64,000 nt of DNA from JANSWP01 sp041941305 (GTDB lineage Bacteria; Bacteroidota; Bacteroidia; Chitinophagales; Saprospiraceae): the NCBI GenBank assembly GCA_041941305.1, contig JBGTQJ010000035.1:1-64000 (forward strand), written 5' to 3'. The notes beneath the pieces are model-generated. The model was not told the origin of the DNA and ran no database searches. It saw only the letters and a program-made list of their open reading frames with translations. Made by a program: the position numbers and the translations under genes. This document shows, piece by piece, positions 43,557 to 53,070 of the stretch (positions within the stretch are counted from its first letter, which is position 1; every line of letters starts with the position of its first letter).

Positions 43557-43662
43557 ATCATCCCGAATTTTTGAGCAAACAATTAGAGATCACGTTTCCT
43601 AAAACTTTGGAAGTTTAGAAACGTATAATCATGGATTATAAGGAGAAAAAACACTTAAAAAT

Positions 43663-45999
43663 TCAATACACCACAATCTCATCCAAATAAACCTTACTCA
43701 ATTCCCCTTGCCGATGATGTCCTTCATAAATGGGATTGACCGATTGCAATTCGATCTTTAATTTATCAACCATGGTTTTTGGAAATTGAATAGAAGCATT
43801 TTGAATATACCTGCCTTGTACCTTCGCCTGGTAATCCAGGTTTTTTTCAGCTAGAACTGAAAATGGTTCTTTATCCCTTGTTCCAAAAATTCGGATTTGT
43901 TCAGGCATGTATATGCCACTGATGGCTATTTGTAAAAAATTGAGGTGCACTTCTCCAACTTCCTGAAGGGTATCCAAAATGACATCCACTTCGATTTTAG
44001 GAGCCTGAAAGCCTTGCCAGAGACTATCAACGGACCAATTGCTTCCAAAGTTTAGATCTGTCAAAGCACTTTCACCTCCGGCACTTTTGTTTTTCAGAAA
44101 CGGCGTATGGTAAACTACTTTTGCGCCCCTGGCATTGTGGACATAAAATGCTTTTTGGGTAATTTTCCCAATTCGCTTACCATGTTTGAATGCAGCCGCT
44201 TTAACATTAGCAGTTTCTAATAACTCAAAAGGAGCTTCATATATAGGAGAATCATAGGTGGGTTCCTTCCCATCCACCGTATATCGAATCTCCAACCCAT
44301 TGGCTTCTGTGAACAGATCAACGGTTATTTTATTTCCATCTCCCTTGTGATTAATCCAGACATTAAAAGCACTATTGGCATAACGAATGCCTTTGGCTTC
44401 CAAACGCTCCAATTGAGGGTAAAGCCGATTGATGAAATCATCCCAATCTTCTTTTTCCTGCGGCGACCAGGCATTTTCAGCCACGGCAAATAGTCTTGGA
44501 AATGCCATATAAGTAGCCATATCCCATTGAGGCAAGGATTCACTCCATAAGTTGCCCTGTATACCTAAGATGAAATCACTTTTATCCTTTAAATTTTCCG
44601 GAACGGGATTGTAGCCATAACAGGTGGACAAAAGGCATTGAGAATAGCCCAAATTCGGTTCATGATCCGTATGTCCTTGTTTCAAATCGAGGTAGCAATA
44701 CTTATTCGGCGTCATAATAACTGCATGTCCCTTGGAGGCTGCTTCAATGCCTCCTGCTTCCCCTCTCCAGGACATCACGGTGGCCTTGGGTGCCAATCCA
44801 CCCTCTAAAATTTCATCCCAACCAATCATCGATTTCCCACGGGCATTGATAATTTTTTCGACCCTTTTGATAAAATAACTCTGCAATTCGCTTTCGTTTT
44901 TCAAACCTTCTTCTTTAATCCTCCTTTGACAATCCGGATCTGCTTTCCAGGCGAGTTTGTTGCATTCATCGCCTCCTATATGAATGTATTTGGAGGGAAA
45001 TAAATCCATGACTTCATTCAATACTTCTTCAATCAACGCAAAGCTCACTTCTTTACCTGGACAAACTGTATTGTCCTTATATACGCCACCTGTCGCTACA
45101 AAGTAGGAACCAGGATGACAGGCAACTTCAGGATAGGAGGCAATGATAGCCTGCGAATGACCCGGCATGTCAATTTCCGGCACCACTGTGATAAAACGCT
45201 CTTGCGCATAAGCAATGATTTCCCGAACATCGTCTTGAGTATAATATCCTCCATAGGTAGCTTTATCCCCTTCTTTTTGGGCAGGTCTCCCCCACCACCG
45301 ATTGTGGTTTTCATTGTGATCGTTGTAATCTACCCTCCAGGCACCCACTTCTGTCAATTTGGGATATTTTTGAATTTCAATACGCCAGCCCTGATCGTCT
45401 GTCAAATGCCAATGGAAGGTATTGAGTTTGAGGGCTGCCATCTCATCCAAAAAAGCCTTCACTTGTTCTTTTTCAAAGAAATGCCTCGAAACATCCAGCA
45501 TGAAGCCACGCCAGGCGAACCTCGGCTGATCTTTAATACTTACCGCTGGCAATACCCAACGGACATCCTCTTGAAGTTTACCTCCAACAAATTCAATAGG
45601 CAACAATTGACGAATACTCTGTAAAGCATAAAAGAAACCAGCTCCAGCACTGGCATATATGTGGATGCTATCCGGATGGATGTTTAGCTCATAGGCTTCG
45701 GGACCTAATGTTTCTTTGGATCGGAATTGAATGGTACCTTTTTTCCCAATCACCACCCTTGGCTGCCAGTCCACTACTTTTTTGAAATGTTGAAAAAAGG
45801 AAGTGGCAATTTTCTGTTGTGCTTCATTCTCTACGCCAATGATTGTTTCTTCATTTATTTCAAAAAGTCCCTCATTTTCCTCAATTGCAGCAACCTGGGG
45901 AATCAATTGGGGAGGATCAGGCTGTGGAGGAGGTGTTTTTTGACAAGCAACAATGGAAACAATCAACAAGGATAAAATGGTAGGTTTAAAAGATTGCAT
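43663..45999 (-). CDS. Beta-N-acetylhexosaminidase lipoprotein (GH20)
   Basis: 778 residues from the ATG at 45997-45999. A further upstream frame is derived from REP sequence and was discarded. A lipobox (SIVACQ, Cys19) marks a lipoprotein. A GH20b-like domain (~40-150) is followed by the catalytic TIM barrel (~160-500), with RGFMLDVSRHFF, HWHLTDDQGWRIEI and the acid/base pair Asp344-Glu345 in IGGDECN. C-terminal chitobiase/Fn3-like and beta-sandwich regions follow (~540-778). It removes terminal GlcNAc/GalNAc from glycans or chitin oligomers, probably at the outer membrane. Single-gene unit. Confidence 0.93.
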   Translation of the reverse strand: MQSFKPTILSLLIVSIVACQKTPPPQPDPPQLIPQVAAIEENEGLFEINEETIIGVENEAQQKIATSFFQHFKKVVDWQPRVVIGKKGTIQFRSKETLGPEAYELNIHPDSIHIYASAGAGFFYALQSIRQLLPIEFVGGKLQEDVRWVLPAVSIKDQPRFAWRGFMLDVSRHFFEKEQVKAFLDEMAALKLNTFHWHLTDDQGWRIEIQKYPKLTEVGAWRVDYNDHNENHNRWWGRPAQKEGDKATYGGYYTQDDVREIIAYAQERFITVVPEIDMPGHSQAIIASYPEVACHPGSYFVATGGVYKDNTVCPGKEVSFALIEEVLNEVMDLFPSKYIHIGGDECNKLAWKADPDCQRRIKEEGLKNESELQSYFIKRVEKIINARGKSMIGWDEILEGGLAPKATVMSWRGEAGGIEAASKGHAVIMTPNKYCYLDLKQGHTDHEPNLGYSQCLLSTCYGYNPVPENLKDKSDFILGIQGNLWSESLPQWDMATYMAFPRLFAVAENAWSPQEKEDWDDFINRLYPQLERLEAKGIRYANSAFNVWINHKGDGNKITVDLFTEANGLEIRYTVDGKEPTYDSPIYEAPFELLETANVKAAAFKHGKRIGKITQKAFYVHNARGAKVVYHTPFLKNKSAGGESALTDLNFGSNWSVDSLWQGFQAPKIEVDVILDTLQEVGEVHLNFLQIAISGIYMPEQIRIFGTRDKEPFSVLAEKNLDYQAKVQGRYIQNASIQFPKTMVDKLKIELQSVNPIYEGHHRQGELSKVYLDEIVVY

Positions 46000-46047
46000 A
46001 TGATGAAATTGGTGGATGTTTGGTAAAAATGGACCAAAGTACAAAAA

Positions 46048-46102
46048 GTACCACGGCTCTCCAGAGCCGTATCTCAAGTATCCCGGTTTTCCAAAACCGG
46101 GA
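46048..46102. repeat. Two REP hairpins upstream of the RAYT gene (CC centre)
   Basis: ACGGCTCT-CC-AGAGCCGT at 46053-46070, preceded by GTACC, and TCCCGGTTTT-CC-AAAACCGG at 46081-46100, extending to 46102. The stem sequences differ but both pair perfectly and keep the CC centre. Confidence 0.8.
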
Positions 46103-46219
46103 AGAGGACGCTCAGATTATTTTTTAAATATCATGCTTTGGTAGGTTACTTTTTAGGATGAATTAACAACCTATAAATGTCCCTTATCAAAATCAATAAA
46201 TTTCTTAATTCCCATTTGT

Positions 46220-46268
46220 ACGGCTCTGGAGAGCCGTGGTACTTGGGGCACGCTTCTGGAGAAGCGTG
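46220..46268. repeat. Two REP hairpins next to the RAYT start (GG centre)
   Basis: ACGGCTCT-GG-AGAGCCGT (46220-46237) and CACGCTTCT-GG-AGAAGCGTG (46249-46268), each followed by GGTAC. They are inverted relative to the 46048-46102 pair and end 13 bases before the RAYT ATG. Confidence 0.8.
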
Positions 46269-46281
46269 GTACGATATTACT

Positions 46282-46950
46282 ATGAATTATTCTTATAAAC
46301 CAATTAAACAATGGTATTGGCGCAATCTTCCACATTGGCAAGTCGAAGATGGAGTTTATTTCGTTACGATTCGGCTCAATGGTTCTCTTCCAAAAAAGGT
46401 AGTCATTCAATTAAAAACGCAAAGAGATATTGAAAAAGCTACACTAATTCAGCAAGGTCTATCAAAAGACGAACTAAGAGGAGCATTAAAATCTTTGTAT
46501 TGGTTGTACTTTGGAAAGTTTGATGAGTTGCTAGACAAGTCAATGACAGGACCTCGTTTTCTGAATAAGTCAGAATACGCAGAGATACTTTCAAACGCAA
46601 TTAAATATTTCGATGAAGATCGATACCAACTCATCTGCTTTACGATTATGTCCAATCATGCGCATTTAATTCTATATAAATTAAACAATGAATTGGATAA
46701 GATCATGGGTTCAATTAAAAAATATACTGCCAGAAGAATCAATATACTTAGGGATAAGGTGGGGCAAAAAGTTTGGCATGAAGAAAGTTTTGACCATGTC
46801 GTTCGGGATAGAATTGAGTTGGCTTATTATGTGAGTTATATTTTGGATAATGCCGTAAAAATCAATCTTGTCAAAAATTGGAAAGATTATCCCAATACCT
46901 ATCTCCGGCCAGGATTTGAAGAATTTTATCGGCCTGAATTATTGAAGTGA
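46282..46950 (+). CDS. REP-associated tyrosine transposase (RAYT, Y1/HUH family)
   Basis: 222 residues from the ATG at 46282; a longer upstream frame is made of REP sequence and was discarded. The HUH metal-binding pair is His126-Ala-His128 in FTIMSNHAHLIL and the nucleophile is likely Tyr148 in IKKYTARRIN. YFVTIRL near residue 26 is the usual first strand of the Y1 transposase fold. RAYTs cut single-stranded REP hairpins with the catalytic tyrosine. Here REP hairpins flank the gene on both sides (46048-46268; 46952-46965; 47143-47190), and related ones lie at 28.7 and 32.6 kb. The catalytic residues look intact. Confidence 0.88.
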   Translation: MNYSYKPIKQWYWRNLPHWQVEDGVYFVTIRLNGSLPKKVVIQLKTQRDIEKATLIQQGLSKDELRGALKSLYWLYFGKFDELLDKSMTGPRFLNKSEYAEILSNAIKYFDEDRYQLICFTIMSNHAHLILYKLNNELDKIMGSIKKYTARRINILRDKVGQKVWHEESFDHVVRDRIELAYYVSYILDNAVKINLVKNWKDYPNTYLRPGFEEFYRPELLK

Positions 46951-46951
46951 A

Positions 46952-46970
46952 ACGGCTCTCCAGAGTTTGG
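46952..46970. repeat. Interrupted REP half and MITE target site
   Basis: The REP half ACGGCTCTCCAGAG (46952-46965) is cut by the MITE. AGAGTTTGG (46962-46970) is the left copy of the 9-bp target duplication. Confidence 0.7.
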
Positions 46971-47130
46971 CAGGGGTGATTGGTTCTAATTTAAACTGTT
47001 TTTAATCAAAATTAAAATGAAAATTAAAATGAAAAAGCCAAATATTAATAAAGCCAAAGGGGCATTCTATTATTTTAATTTTCATTTTGATTTTCATTTT
47101 GTGAAAAAATGATAGAACCAATCACCTCTG
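46971..47130. mobile_element. 160-bp MITE copy 2, inserted in a REP
   Basis: Starts CAGGGGTGATTGGTTCTA and ends with its reverse complement apart from one mismatch. It is flanked by AGAGTTTGG (46962-46970 and 47131-47139). It is the same length as copy 1 (13909-14068), and the interior has no gene. It serves as the reference for the N-masked bases of copy 1. Confidence 0.88.
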
Positions 47131-47142
47131 AGAGTTTGGGGG

Positions 47143-47190
47143 CACGGTTTTGGAAAACCGTGGTACGTTTTTACGGCTCTGGAGAGCCGT
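47143..47190. repeat. Two REP hairpins downstream of the MITE (GG centre)
   Basis: CACGGTTTT-GG-AAAACCGTG (47143-47162) and ACGGCTCT-GG-AGAGCCGT (47173-47190), both followed by GGTAC. The last one abuts the stop codon of the adhesin gene at 47196. Confidence 0.8.
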
Positions 47191-47195
47191 GGTAC

Positions 47196-50100
47196 TTATT
47201 CAACCACCACTCTTTCTACTATAAAACCTTCGCCAATTCCAATCCTCAAAAAATAAACTCCAGCACTCAATTCAGATAAGTCTATTGGGATTGAGCCTTC
47301 CTCCAGAGTTCTCTTCTTCACTTCCAAAACATTTCTACCCAAAACATCATGAAAATCAAGGCTAACTTCACTTAGTTTGGGCAGGTTGAATTGCACATTG
47401 ATCAAACCAGAAGTTGGATTAGGAGCAATCCCAATGTAATGTGCCAGGTTCTGATCATAAGTGTTATTAACCACTTCGACCGTAAAACATTGGGTTTGTA
47501 TACAATCATTTTGGTCACTTATAGTAATACAATATTCACCAGCAGTGAGGTCTTGGATATCTTCTTCATTGGAATAAAAATCACCATTGAAAGTCCATTC
47601 AAAAGTATAGCCCATATTGGTGCCACCAGAGGGGCTTATTGAAATGAGTCCATCAGCATTTTGACTAGTCTCGTGGACGAGTTCGTCCAAAGTAATTTGG
47701 ATCTCAGTAGGTTGTGCTATGTTAACTGTTGATGTAATTTCACAATTATTAGAATCCAATACCACAATTTCATACATACCAGCCGTCAATCCAGTAGCAA
47801 TTTGGTTCATTTGCATATCAGGATCATCCCACTGATAAATATATGGAAGTGTACCTCCACTAGTGATCGCGGTAGCGATCCCAGTTGCTTCCCCAAAGCA
47901 GTTTGGTTCGATTATATCAATATCCAGCTCAAGGGGGTCAGGTTCAGTGACGGTGACCGTAGCACCAATTTCACAACCTGTATCATCCGTAATGGTTACC
48001 GAATAAATTCCGGCTGTCAGGTTGGTGGCAGTAGCCATACTCTGCATATTCGAATCATTCCAAAGATATTGATAGGGAGGAGTACCACCTTCAACCATTA
48101 AAGTAGCTTCGCCTGTCTCCATATTGGCGCAATTCGGCTCAATAACCGATACATCAGCATTCATATCTGTAAGCACTGTAACTGTAAAAGAACATGAGGA
48201 AGAATTGCCAGCATTATCTGTAGCCATATATTCAACCAAGGTTGTTCCCATTGGGAAAATTTCACCACTTGGCAAACCAGTAATAAGTTCCATATTGGTG
48301 TCTCCACATTCATCCTCTGCAATAGGCTCAGGATAGCTGATGGGAGAAGTGCAAAAGTTGGAAAATATATCTTTTGGGCAGATTAAACTTGGAGCAGTTT
48401 CATCCAAAACTGTTACAATGGCAGTTCCTGAAGCCGAATTGCCAATTAAATCATTGGCGGTTAAGGTGACCATAACTTCGCCAACGTCCATACATGAAAA
48501 CTCAGAAATGTCCAGGTTCATTGACTCTAATTCACAATTGTCGTAGGTACCATTGTCAACCATTTCGGGGGTAATGGAAACCATTCCATCTTCATCCAAA
48601 ATAACCGTAATATTTTGCACCATCACAACTGGTGCTGTAGTATCATTTTCACCATCTATTTCAATAGTTGCTTTCTCCATACAATTATTCAAATCTGTCA
48701 CAGTAACCATATACATACCTGGCAGCACATTTTCGATAAAAGATTCCATACTCCCATTGGACCATTCATAGTTGAAATCAGGCGTACCTCCGTTGGCTTC
48801 CACCATCGCGGAACCACTTGCACTTCCAGCACAATCTGCGTCTGTCACTGCCAAAATCGAAATTAGTATGGGACTCGGTTGACTGATAGTAATGGTCTCC
48901 AGGATAGCGCAGTCATTGTCATCTGTTACAGTAACCTGATAGGTTTGAGCAGATAAATCCGTAAGTGACTCACCAGATTGTCCATTAGACCATTGATATA
49001 GGAATGGAGCAGTTCCACCGATCATTTGTATGGTCGCCTCGCCGTCATTCCCTTCAAAGCAACTGACATCCGTAGAGGAAATATTGACAGAAACACCAGC
49101 ACAAGAGAATGAACTGACGACATAGCACCCAGTGGTTGTACAACCATTTTGATCCGTTATGCTTACGCAATATTCACCTGGTACGAGGTTGGAAATAGTG
49201 GGAATCGTCTCGCCATTAGACCATTCAAAAGAATAATCGGAAGAGCCACCACTTGGAATAGCAGTAGCGGTTCCATCGTTCATATTTAAACCAGATTCAG
49301 CAGTTCCTTCAAGATCTACAATTAATAATCCAGGTTCAGAGATGGTCACTTCTATTGTACTTTTACAAGTATTTACATCAGTTATCGTTACTACATAAAT
49401 TCCTGCATTCAGATTGGTTTGGGTAGCTTGCATGCCACCATTGGACCATTCGAAAGTATAATTTGGAGTACCACCTGTCCCAATTACCGTTGCGCTTCCG
49501 TTGGCATTGCCATAACAATCTACATTTACTTGATTCTGTATATTCAAACTCGGACTTTCGGCTTGTACTACCTCTACCTGAGTGGTAGCCGTACAACCAT
49601 TGTCTTTATCTGTAATTTGTAAGGAATAAGTACCAACAGCATCCACTTCAGCCATCAACTCCATCGCTCCATTGACGATATTACCGTCTGAAGTTGTCCA
49701 ACTGTATTCAAATTGATTGCCTTGACTGGAATTATTGCTCATCAATTCAAGGGTATCAGGATGACAGGGGATTTCGAGATTTGGACCAGCGTCAGCGATT
49801 GGGTAAACAAAATTCTCCTCAACTACAATGGTATCCGTAGAAACACAATTATTTAAGGTATCTGTAACCTCAATAACGTAAATTCCTGCACTATCGACAG
49901 TTGGAGTAAGGGTGTTTTCTCCATTTGCGATATTGCCCGATACTGCAATCCATTGATAGGTGTGGTTTCCCTGACTGGAATTTTGTCCATCCAAATTTAC
50001 CTCTGTATTCAGACAATTAAAATCTTCAGCAGTGCCAGCGTCGGCAATTGGAACATTGTCATCCAAACTGACATTGACCGTATCCCTCTCAATACAATTA

Positions 50101-52688
50101 TTCAAAGTATTAGTAACTGTAAAAACATAATCACCATCAGCATCTACTTCTGCAATTAATTCGTTCTCTCCTCCTACGATATTTCCATTAGTTGTCGTCC
50201 ATTGATATTCAAAATGATCCCCCTGGCTGGAATTACTCGCATCTAATTCAACAACAGGAAAATCGCAATCAATTTTGGTGGAATCCCCTGCATCTGATGT
50301 AGGCACCACTGTATCCCCAGTGACTGTGGTATTATCGGTTGATGTACAGCCGTTTAGGTCATTGGTTATCGTCAAAATATAATTTCCAGGTTGATCAACC
50401 TCAGGTTGCAGGCTGCTGGCTCCATTGGTTATATTTCCATCAGGAGTTACCCATTCGTAGGAGAAATATTTACCAGTGCTTGAATTTGTTGCATCAATAA
50501 AAATAGAAGTAACCAAACAAGTTAGCATCTCTGGTGCTTGAATATCTATACTTGGTTCATCGAAATCACTCAAAACAGTTACTTCATCCATTGCGGTACA
50601 ACCATTCAAATCATCTGTGATTATTAAGGCATAAGTTCCAGCTCCATCAATATCAGGATTAAGTGTTTGCCCTCCACTTAAAATGATTCCATCATTCGTT
50701 GACCATTCAGCGGACAAAGTACCTTGTCCACTTGAATTGGAAGCATCTAAACTGAGTGACGAAGTATTGCAGTCCACCACCCCAGGGGTCTCAATTTCAG
50801 GTACCGGAGGAGTCAAATTTTCTTCCACTGTGACAGTATCTGTTTCAGTACAACCATTCACATCATCGGTAATAGTTAGTGTATAAGTACCTGCCCCTTC
50901 AACTGTTGGGGTGAGGGTGAATTCGCCAGAAAGGATGATTCCGTCATTGGTCGTCCATTCAGCAGACAAATTGCCTTGCCCACTCGAATTGCTAGCATCC
51001 AATTCAATTTCTGCATTGGTACAATCTACTTGTGCAGGAGACTCGATTTCCGGGATCGGAGCCAACAAATCTTCATCAACAGTTACTTCTGCCGTATTGG
51101 TACAGCCATTAATATCATTTGTCACGGTAATGGTATAAGTCCCAGCTGTATCTACCTCTGCTATTAGTTCAAATTCTCCACTTACAATATTTCCATCATT
51201 CGTTGTCCATTCATAAGAAAAATCTCCTCCCTCTGATGAACCATTACCATCAACCTCCACTAAATCATTTATACAATCAATAATCCCGTTAGTATCCGCA
51301 TCAGCATCTGGAATTTCCAGATCCTCTTCAACAGTAACAGAAGCTTCCGCTGTGCAATTATTATCTGTATTGGTGACTAACAAATCATAAGTTCCTCCTG
51401 CATCCACAGTTAGCAATAGAGAATCTTCTCCATTGACAATATTTCCATCGGATGTTGTCCATAGATAGGTATATTCTGTTCCTTCCGATGAGCCTGTTCC
51501 GTCAATTTCAATGGTTGGATTGAAGCAATCTAGGGTTTCAGAGACTGCGGCGGATGCAAATGGTTGGTTGGGATCATCAATAACAGTAACGAATGCAATA
51601 TCAGTACAATAGACAACACCACTGGTATAGATAACGGTCAAAGTATAGGAGCCCGTTCCATCGACATAAGCGATGGGATCATTCCAGCCTGAAACAATAT
51701 TTCCATCGTTCGTTGTCCATTGATAGGTAAAATTTGGGCCAGAAGTAGAAGCACTTCCATCCAATGCAAAACCCTGTGATGAAACGTCACATGGAAGGAT
51801 TTGTACAGCTGGTGCAATGGCTTCAATTTCCAAGAAATCTACAGTGACATCATCAGAAACATAACAGAATTCTGTCATTAAAATATCATCTAATGCATAA
51901 GTGATTGGTCCTACGAATGTATGAGTTGGGACAGAAATACATACATTGGCAGTTACCGAAGATCCTGAGTTCCATGTTCCAGAAAAATTAGTCCAAACAC
52001 ATAAACTGCTTGAAGGATTCGCTATTGAAATATTTTGTCCATTAACTCGTATTTCTAGATCCGGTACAAAACTGTGGAGCAAATTTATTCTAGCCAACCA
52101 GGCAGAAAGAAAATAATTCGTATTTGGTGTTACTGGGACAGTTTGACACCATATTAGGGCAGGTGGTGCCGGAATAACAATATTACCCGGATGTGTTTTA
52201 GTAGCCGATGGTCCATAGAGAATCATCATATTTCCACTACCAGATGTATGATCCCCACAGGATTGATTTGTGCTAGCAGGTAACACTGGCTGAGATCCTG
52301 GAAGAACAGCATATAGGTAAGGATGGTCAAAAAAAGTTTGATTATTTCCATATTCACTGGTAAAACCAGTATTCCCTTGTTCGAAATCACCATTTTGAAT
52401 AAGGTTAATTCCATAAGGATCAATCGCTTCAGCTGTTAAGGTATAGGTAGTCGGTGTTGAAATTGTCGCAATAGGATTTAAAATGTTTGGATCACTCAAA
52501 CCTACAGATGGAGACCAGCTATAATATTCATAGGGTCCGGAAACTGAGCCATTTAATGTAGTTCCTCCTCCAGGTCCGCATACCTCTTGGTCTTGTCCCG
52601 CATTCACGGTAATGGTCGTACATTGAGCGCTTAAATTTTGATAACAAACAAAAGAAAAAAGAGCAAGCAATAATAGTTGAATTCGCAT
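47196..52688 (-). CDS. Giant T9SS-secreted adhesin with PKD-like and SprB repeats
   Basis: 1830 residues from the ATG at 52686-52688, with the signal peptide MRIQLLLLALFSFVCYQ. An N-terminal Ig/PKD module and a jelly-roll-like region (~20-300) come first. Nine tandem PKD-type repeats of about 80 residues follow (~310-1010), each with a WTTxDGNIVxG-like core. After them are four SprB-like repeats (GGTPNYTFEWSNG type, ~1015-1310), two HYR-like modules (~1320-1470), three more SprB-like repeats and a Por_Secre_tail (~1755-1830, IGIAPNPTSGLINVQFNLPK). This is a long surface adhesin like those used in gliding or attachment. Three phased ATAAGTGAT repeats lie 166-216 bp upstream. Confidence 0.9.
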   Translation of the reverse strand: MRIQLLLLALFSFVCYQNLSAQCTTITVNAGQDQEVCGPGGGTTLNGSVSGPYEYYSWSPSVGLSDPNILNPIATISTPTTYTLTAEAIDPYGINLIQNGDFEQGNTGFTSEYGNNQTFFDHPYLYAVLPGSQPVLPASTNQSCGDHTSGSGNMMILYGPSATKTHPGNIVIPAPPALIWCQTVPVTPNTNYFLSAWLARINLLHSFVPDLEIRVNGQNISIANPSSSLCVWTNFSGTWNSGSSVTANVCISVPTHTFVGPITYALDDILMTEFCYVSDDVTVDFLEIEAIAPAVQILPCDVSSQGFALDGSASTSGPNFTYQWTTNDGNIVSGWNDPIAYVDGTGSYTLTVIYTSGVVYCTDIAFVTVIDDPNQPFASAAVSETLDCFNPTIEIDGTGSSEGTEYTYLWTTSDGNIVNGEDSLLLTVDAGGTYDLLVTNTDNNCTAEASVTVEEDLEIPDADADTNGIIDCINDLVEVDGNGSSEGGDFSYEWTTNDGNIVSGEFELIAEVDTAGTYTITVTNDINGCTNTAEVTVDEDLLAPIPEIESPAQVDCTNAEIELDASNSSGQGNLSAEWTTNDGIILSGEFTLTPTVEGAGTYTLTITDDVNGCTETDTVTVEENLTPPVPEIETPGVVDCNTSSLSLDASNSSGQGTLSAEWSTNDGIILSGGQTLNPDIDGAGTYALIITDDLNGCTAMDEVTVLSDFDEPSIDIQAPEMLTCLVTSIFIDATNSSTGKYFSYEWVTPDGNITNGASSLQPEVDQPGNYILTITNDLNGCTSTDNTTVTGDTVVPTSDAGDSTKIDCDFPVVELDASNSSQGDHFEYQWTTTNGNIVGGENELIAEVDADGDYVFTVTNTLNNCIERDTVNVSLDDNVPIADAGTAEDFNCLNTEVNLDGQNSSQGNHTYQWIAVSGNIANGENTLTPTVDSAGIYVIEVTDTLNNCVSTDTIVVEENFVYPIADAGPNLEIPCHPDTLELMSNNSSQGNQFEYSWTTSDGNIVNGAMELMAEVDAVGTYSLQITDKDNGCTATTQVEVVQAESPSLNIQNQVNVDCYGNANGSATVIGTGGTPNYTFEWSNGGMQATQTNLNAGIYVVTITDVNTCKSTIEVTISEPGLLIVDLEGTAESGLNMNDGTATAIPSGGSSDYSFEWSNGETIPTISNLVPGEYCVSITDQNGCTTTGCYVVSSFSCAGVSVNISSTDVSCFEGNDGEATIQMIGGTAPFLYQWSNGQSGESLTDLSAQTYQVTVTDDNDCAILETITISQPSPILISILAVTDADCAGSASGSAMVEANGGTPDFNYEWSNGSMESFIENVLPGMYMVTVTDLNNCMEKATIEIDGENDTTAPVVMVQNITVILDEDGMVSITPEMVDNGTYDNCELESMNLDISEFSCMDVGEVMVTLTANDLIGNSASGTAIVTVLDETAPSLICPKDIFSNFCTSPISYPEPIAEDECGDTNMELITGLPSGEIFPMGTTLVEYMATDNAGNSSSCSFTVTVLTDMNADVSVIEPNCANMETGEATLMVEGGTPPYQYLWNDSNMQSMATATNLTAGIYSVTITDDTGCEIGATVTVTEPDPLELDIDIIEPNCFGEATGIATAITSGGTLPYIYQWDDPDMQMNQIATGLTAGMYEIVVLDSNNCEITSTVNIAQPTEIQITLDELVHETSQNADGLISISPSGGTNMGYTFEWTFNGDFYSNEEDIQDLTAGEYCITISDQNDCIQTQCFTVEVVNNTYDQNLAHYIGIAPNPTSGLINVQFNLPKLSEVSLDFHDVLGRNVLEVKKRTLEEGSIPIDLSELSAGVYFLRIGIGEGFIVERVVVE

Positions 52689-52853
52689 ATTATTTGGGTT
52701 GAGATTTATGTAACTTGAGTTAATTAGTTCTACTTTATTATTCCTATTTCTCAAAAAAGGTAAACACCTCGTTAACTTTTCCTTACAACAGCTTATCATT
52801 CTTCCTATGCTTTAAAATTAAGTGCGATTACAATGAGAAAACTGGGACAATGG

Positions 52854-52904
52854 ATAAGTGATATGAATTTGGCAATAAGTGATGAACATAAACCGATAAG
52901 TGAT
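52854..52904. promoter_or_regulatory. Three 9-bp direct repeats (ATAAGTGAT) at exact 21-bp spacing
   Basis: Copies at 52854-52862, 52875-52883 and 52896-52904. The 21-bp spacing equals two helical turns and matches the layout of LytTR- or AraC-type sites, though the motif itself is not one I know. The array lies between the divergent adhesin (start 52688) and TetR (start 53071) genes. The rest of 52689-53070 shows only the TetR promoter. Confidence 0.65.
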
Positions 52905-53018
52905 TGTCAGTATGTGGATAAAAATACTCCCTTTATCGGCATTTTTAGTAGAGTAAAAGATGACTTTACTACGTTCATCAAAAAACTCGATAAACCCAGG
53001 AAACTTTTAAACCAAAAA

Positions 53019-53049
53019 TTGTTTCCTATGTTTTTTGCCTATACATTTG
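53019..53049 (+). promoter_or_regulatory. Promoter of the TetR gene (TTG, 20 bp, TACATTTG)
   Basis: TTG at 53019-53021 and TACATTTG at 53042-53049 match the Bacteroidota -33/-7 layout. They predict a start near 53056, 15 bases before the ATG at 53071, which supports that start over an upstream TTG. Confidence 0.6.
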
Positions 53050-53070
53050 CAGCCGAATTTTGACAAAAGT

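Noticed and set aside
43663..46077. Longer GH20 protein starting at 46077
   Set aside because: The extra 26 residues are encoded by REP hairpin sequence and precede a normal lipoprotein signal; the ATG at 45997-45999 is the better start.
46048..47190. CRISPR or attachment-site interpretation of the hairpin series
   Set aside because: Units are short hairpins at irregular distances without spacers, and the flanked gene is a RAYT transposase, so REP/BIME is the better explanation.
52833..53063. 76-residue plus-strand frame upstream of tetR
   Set aside because: It runs over the phased ATAAGTGAT repeats and the tetR promoter and resembles no protein; a regulatory reading fits better.
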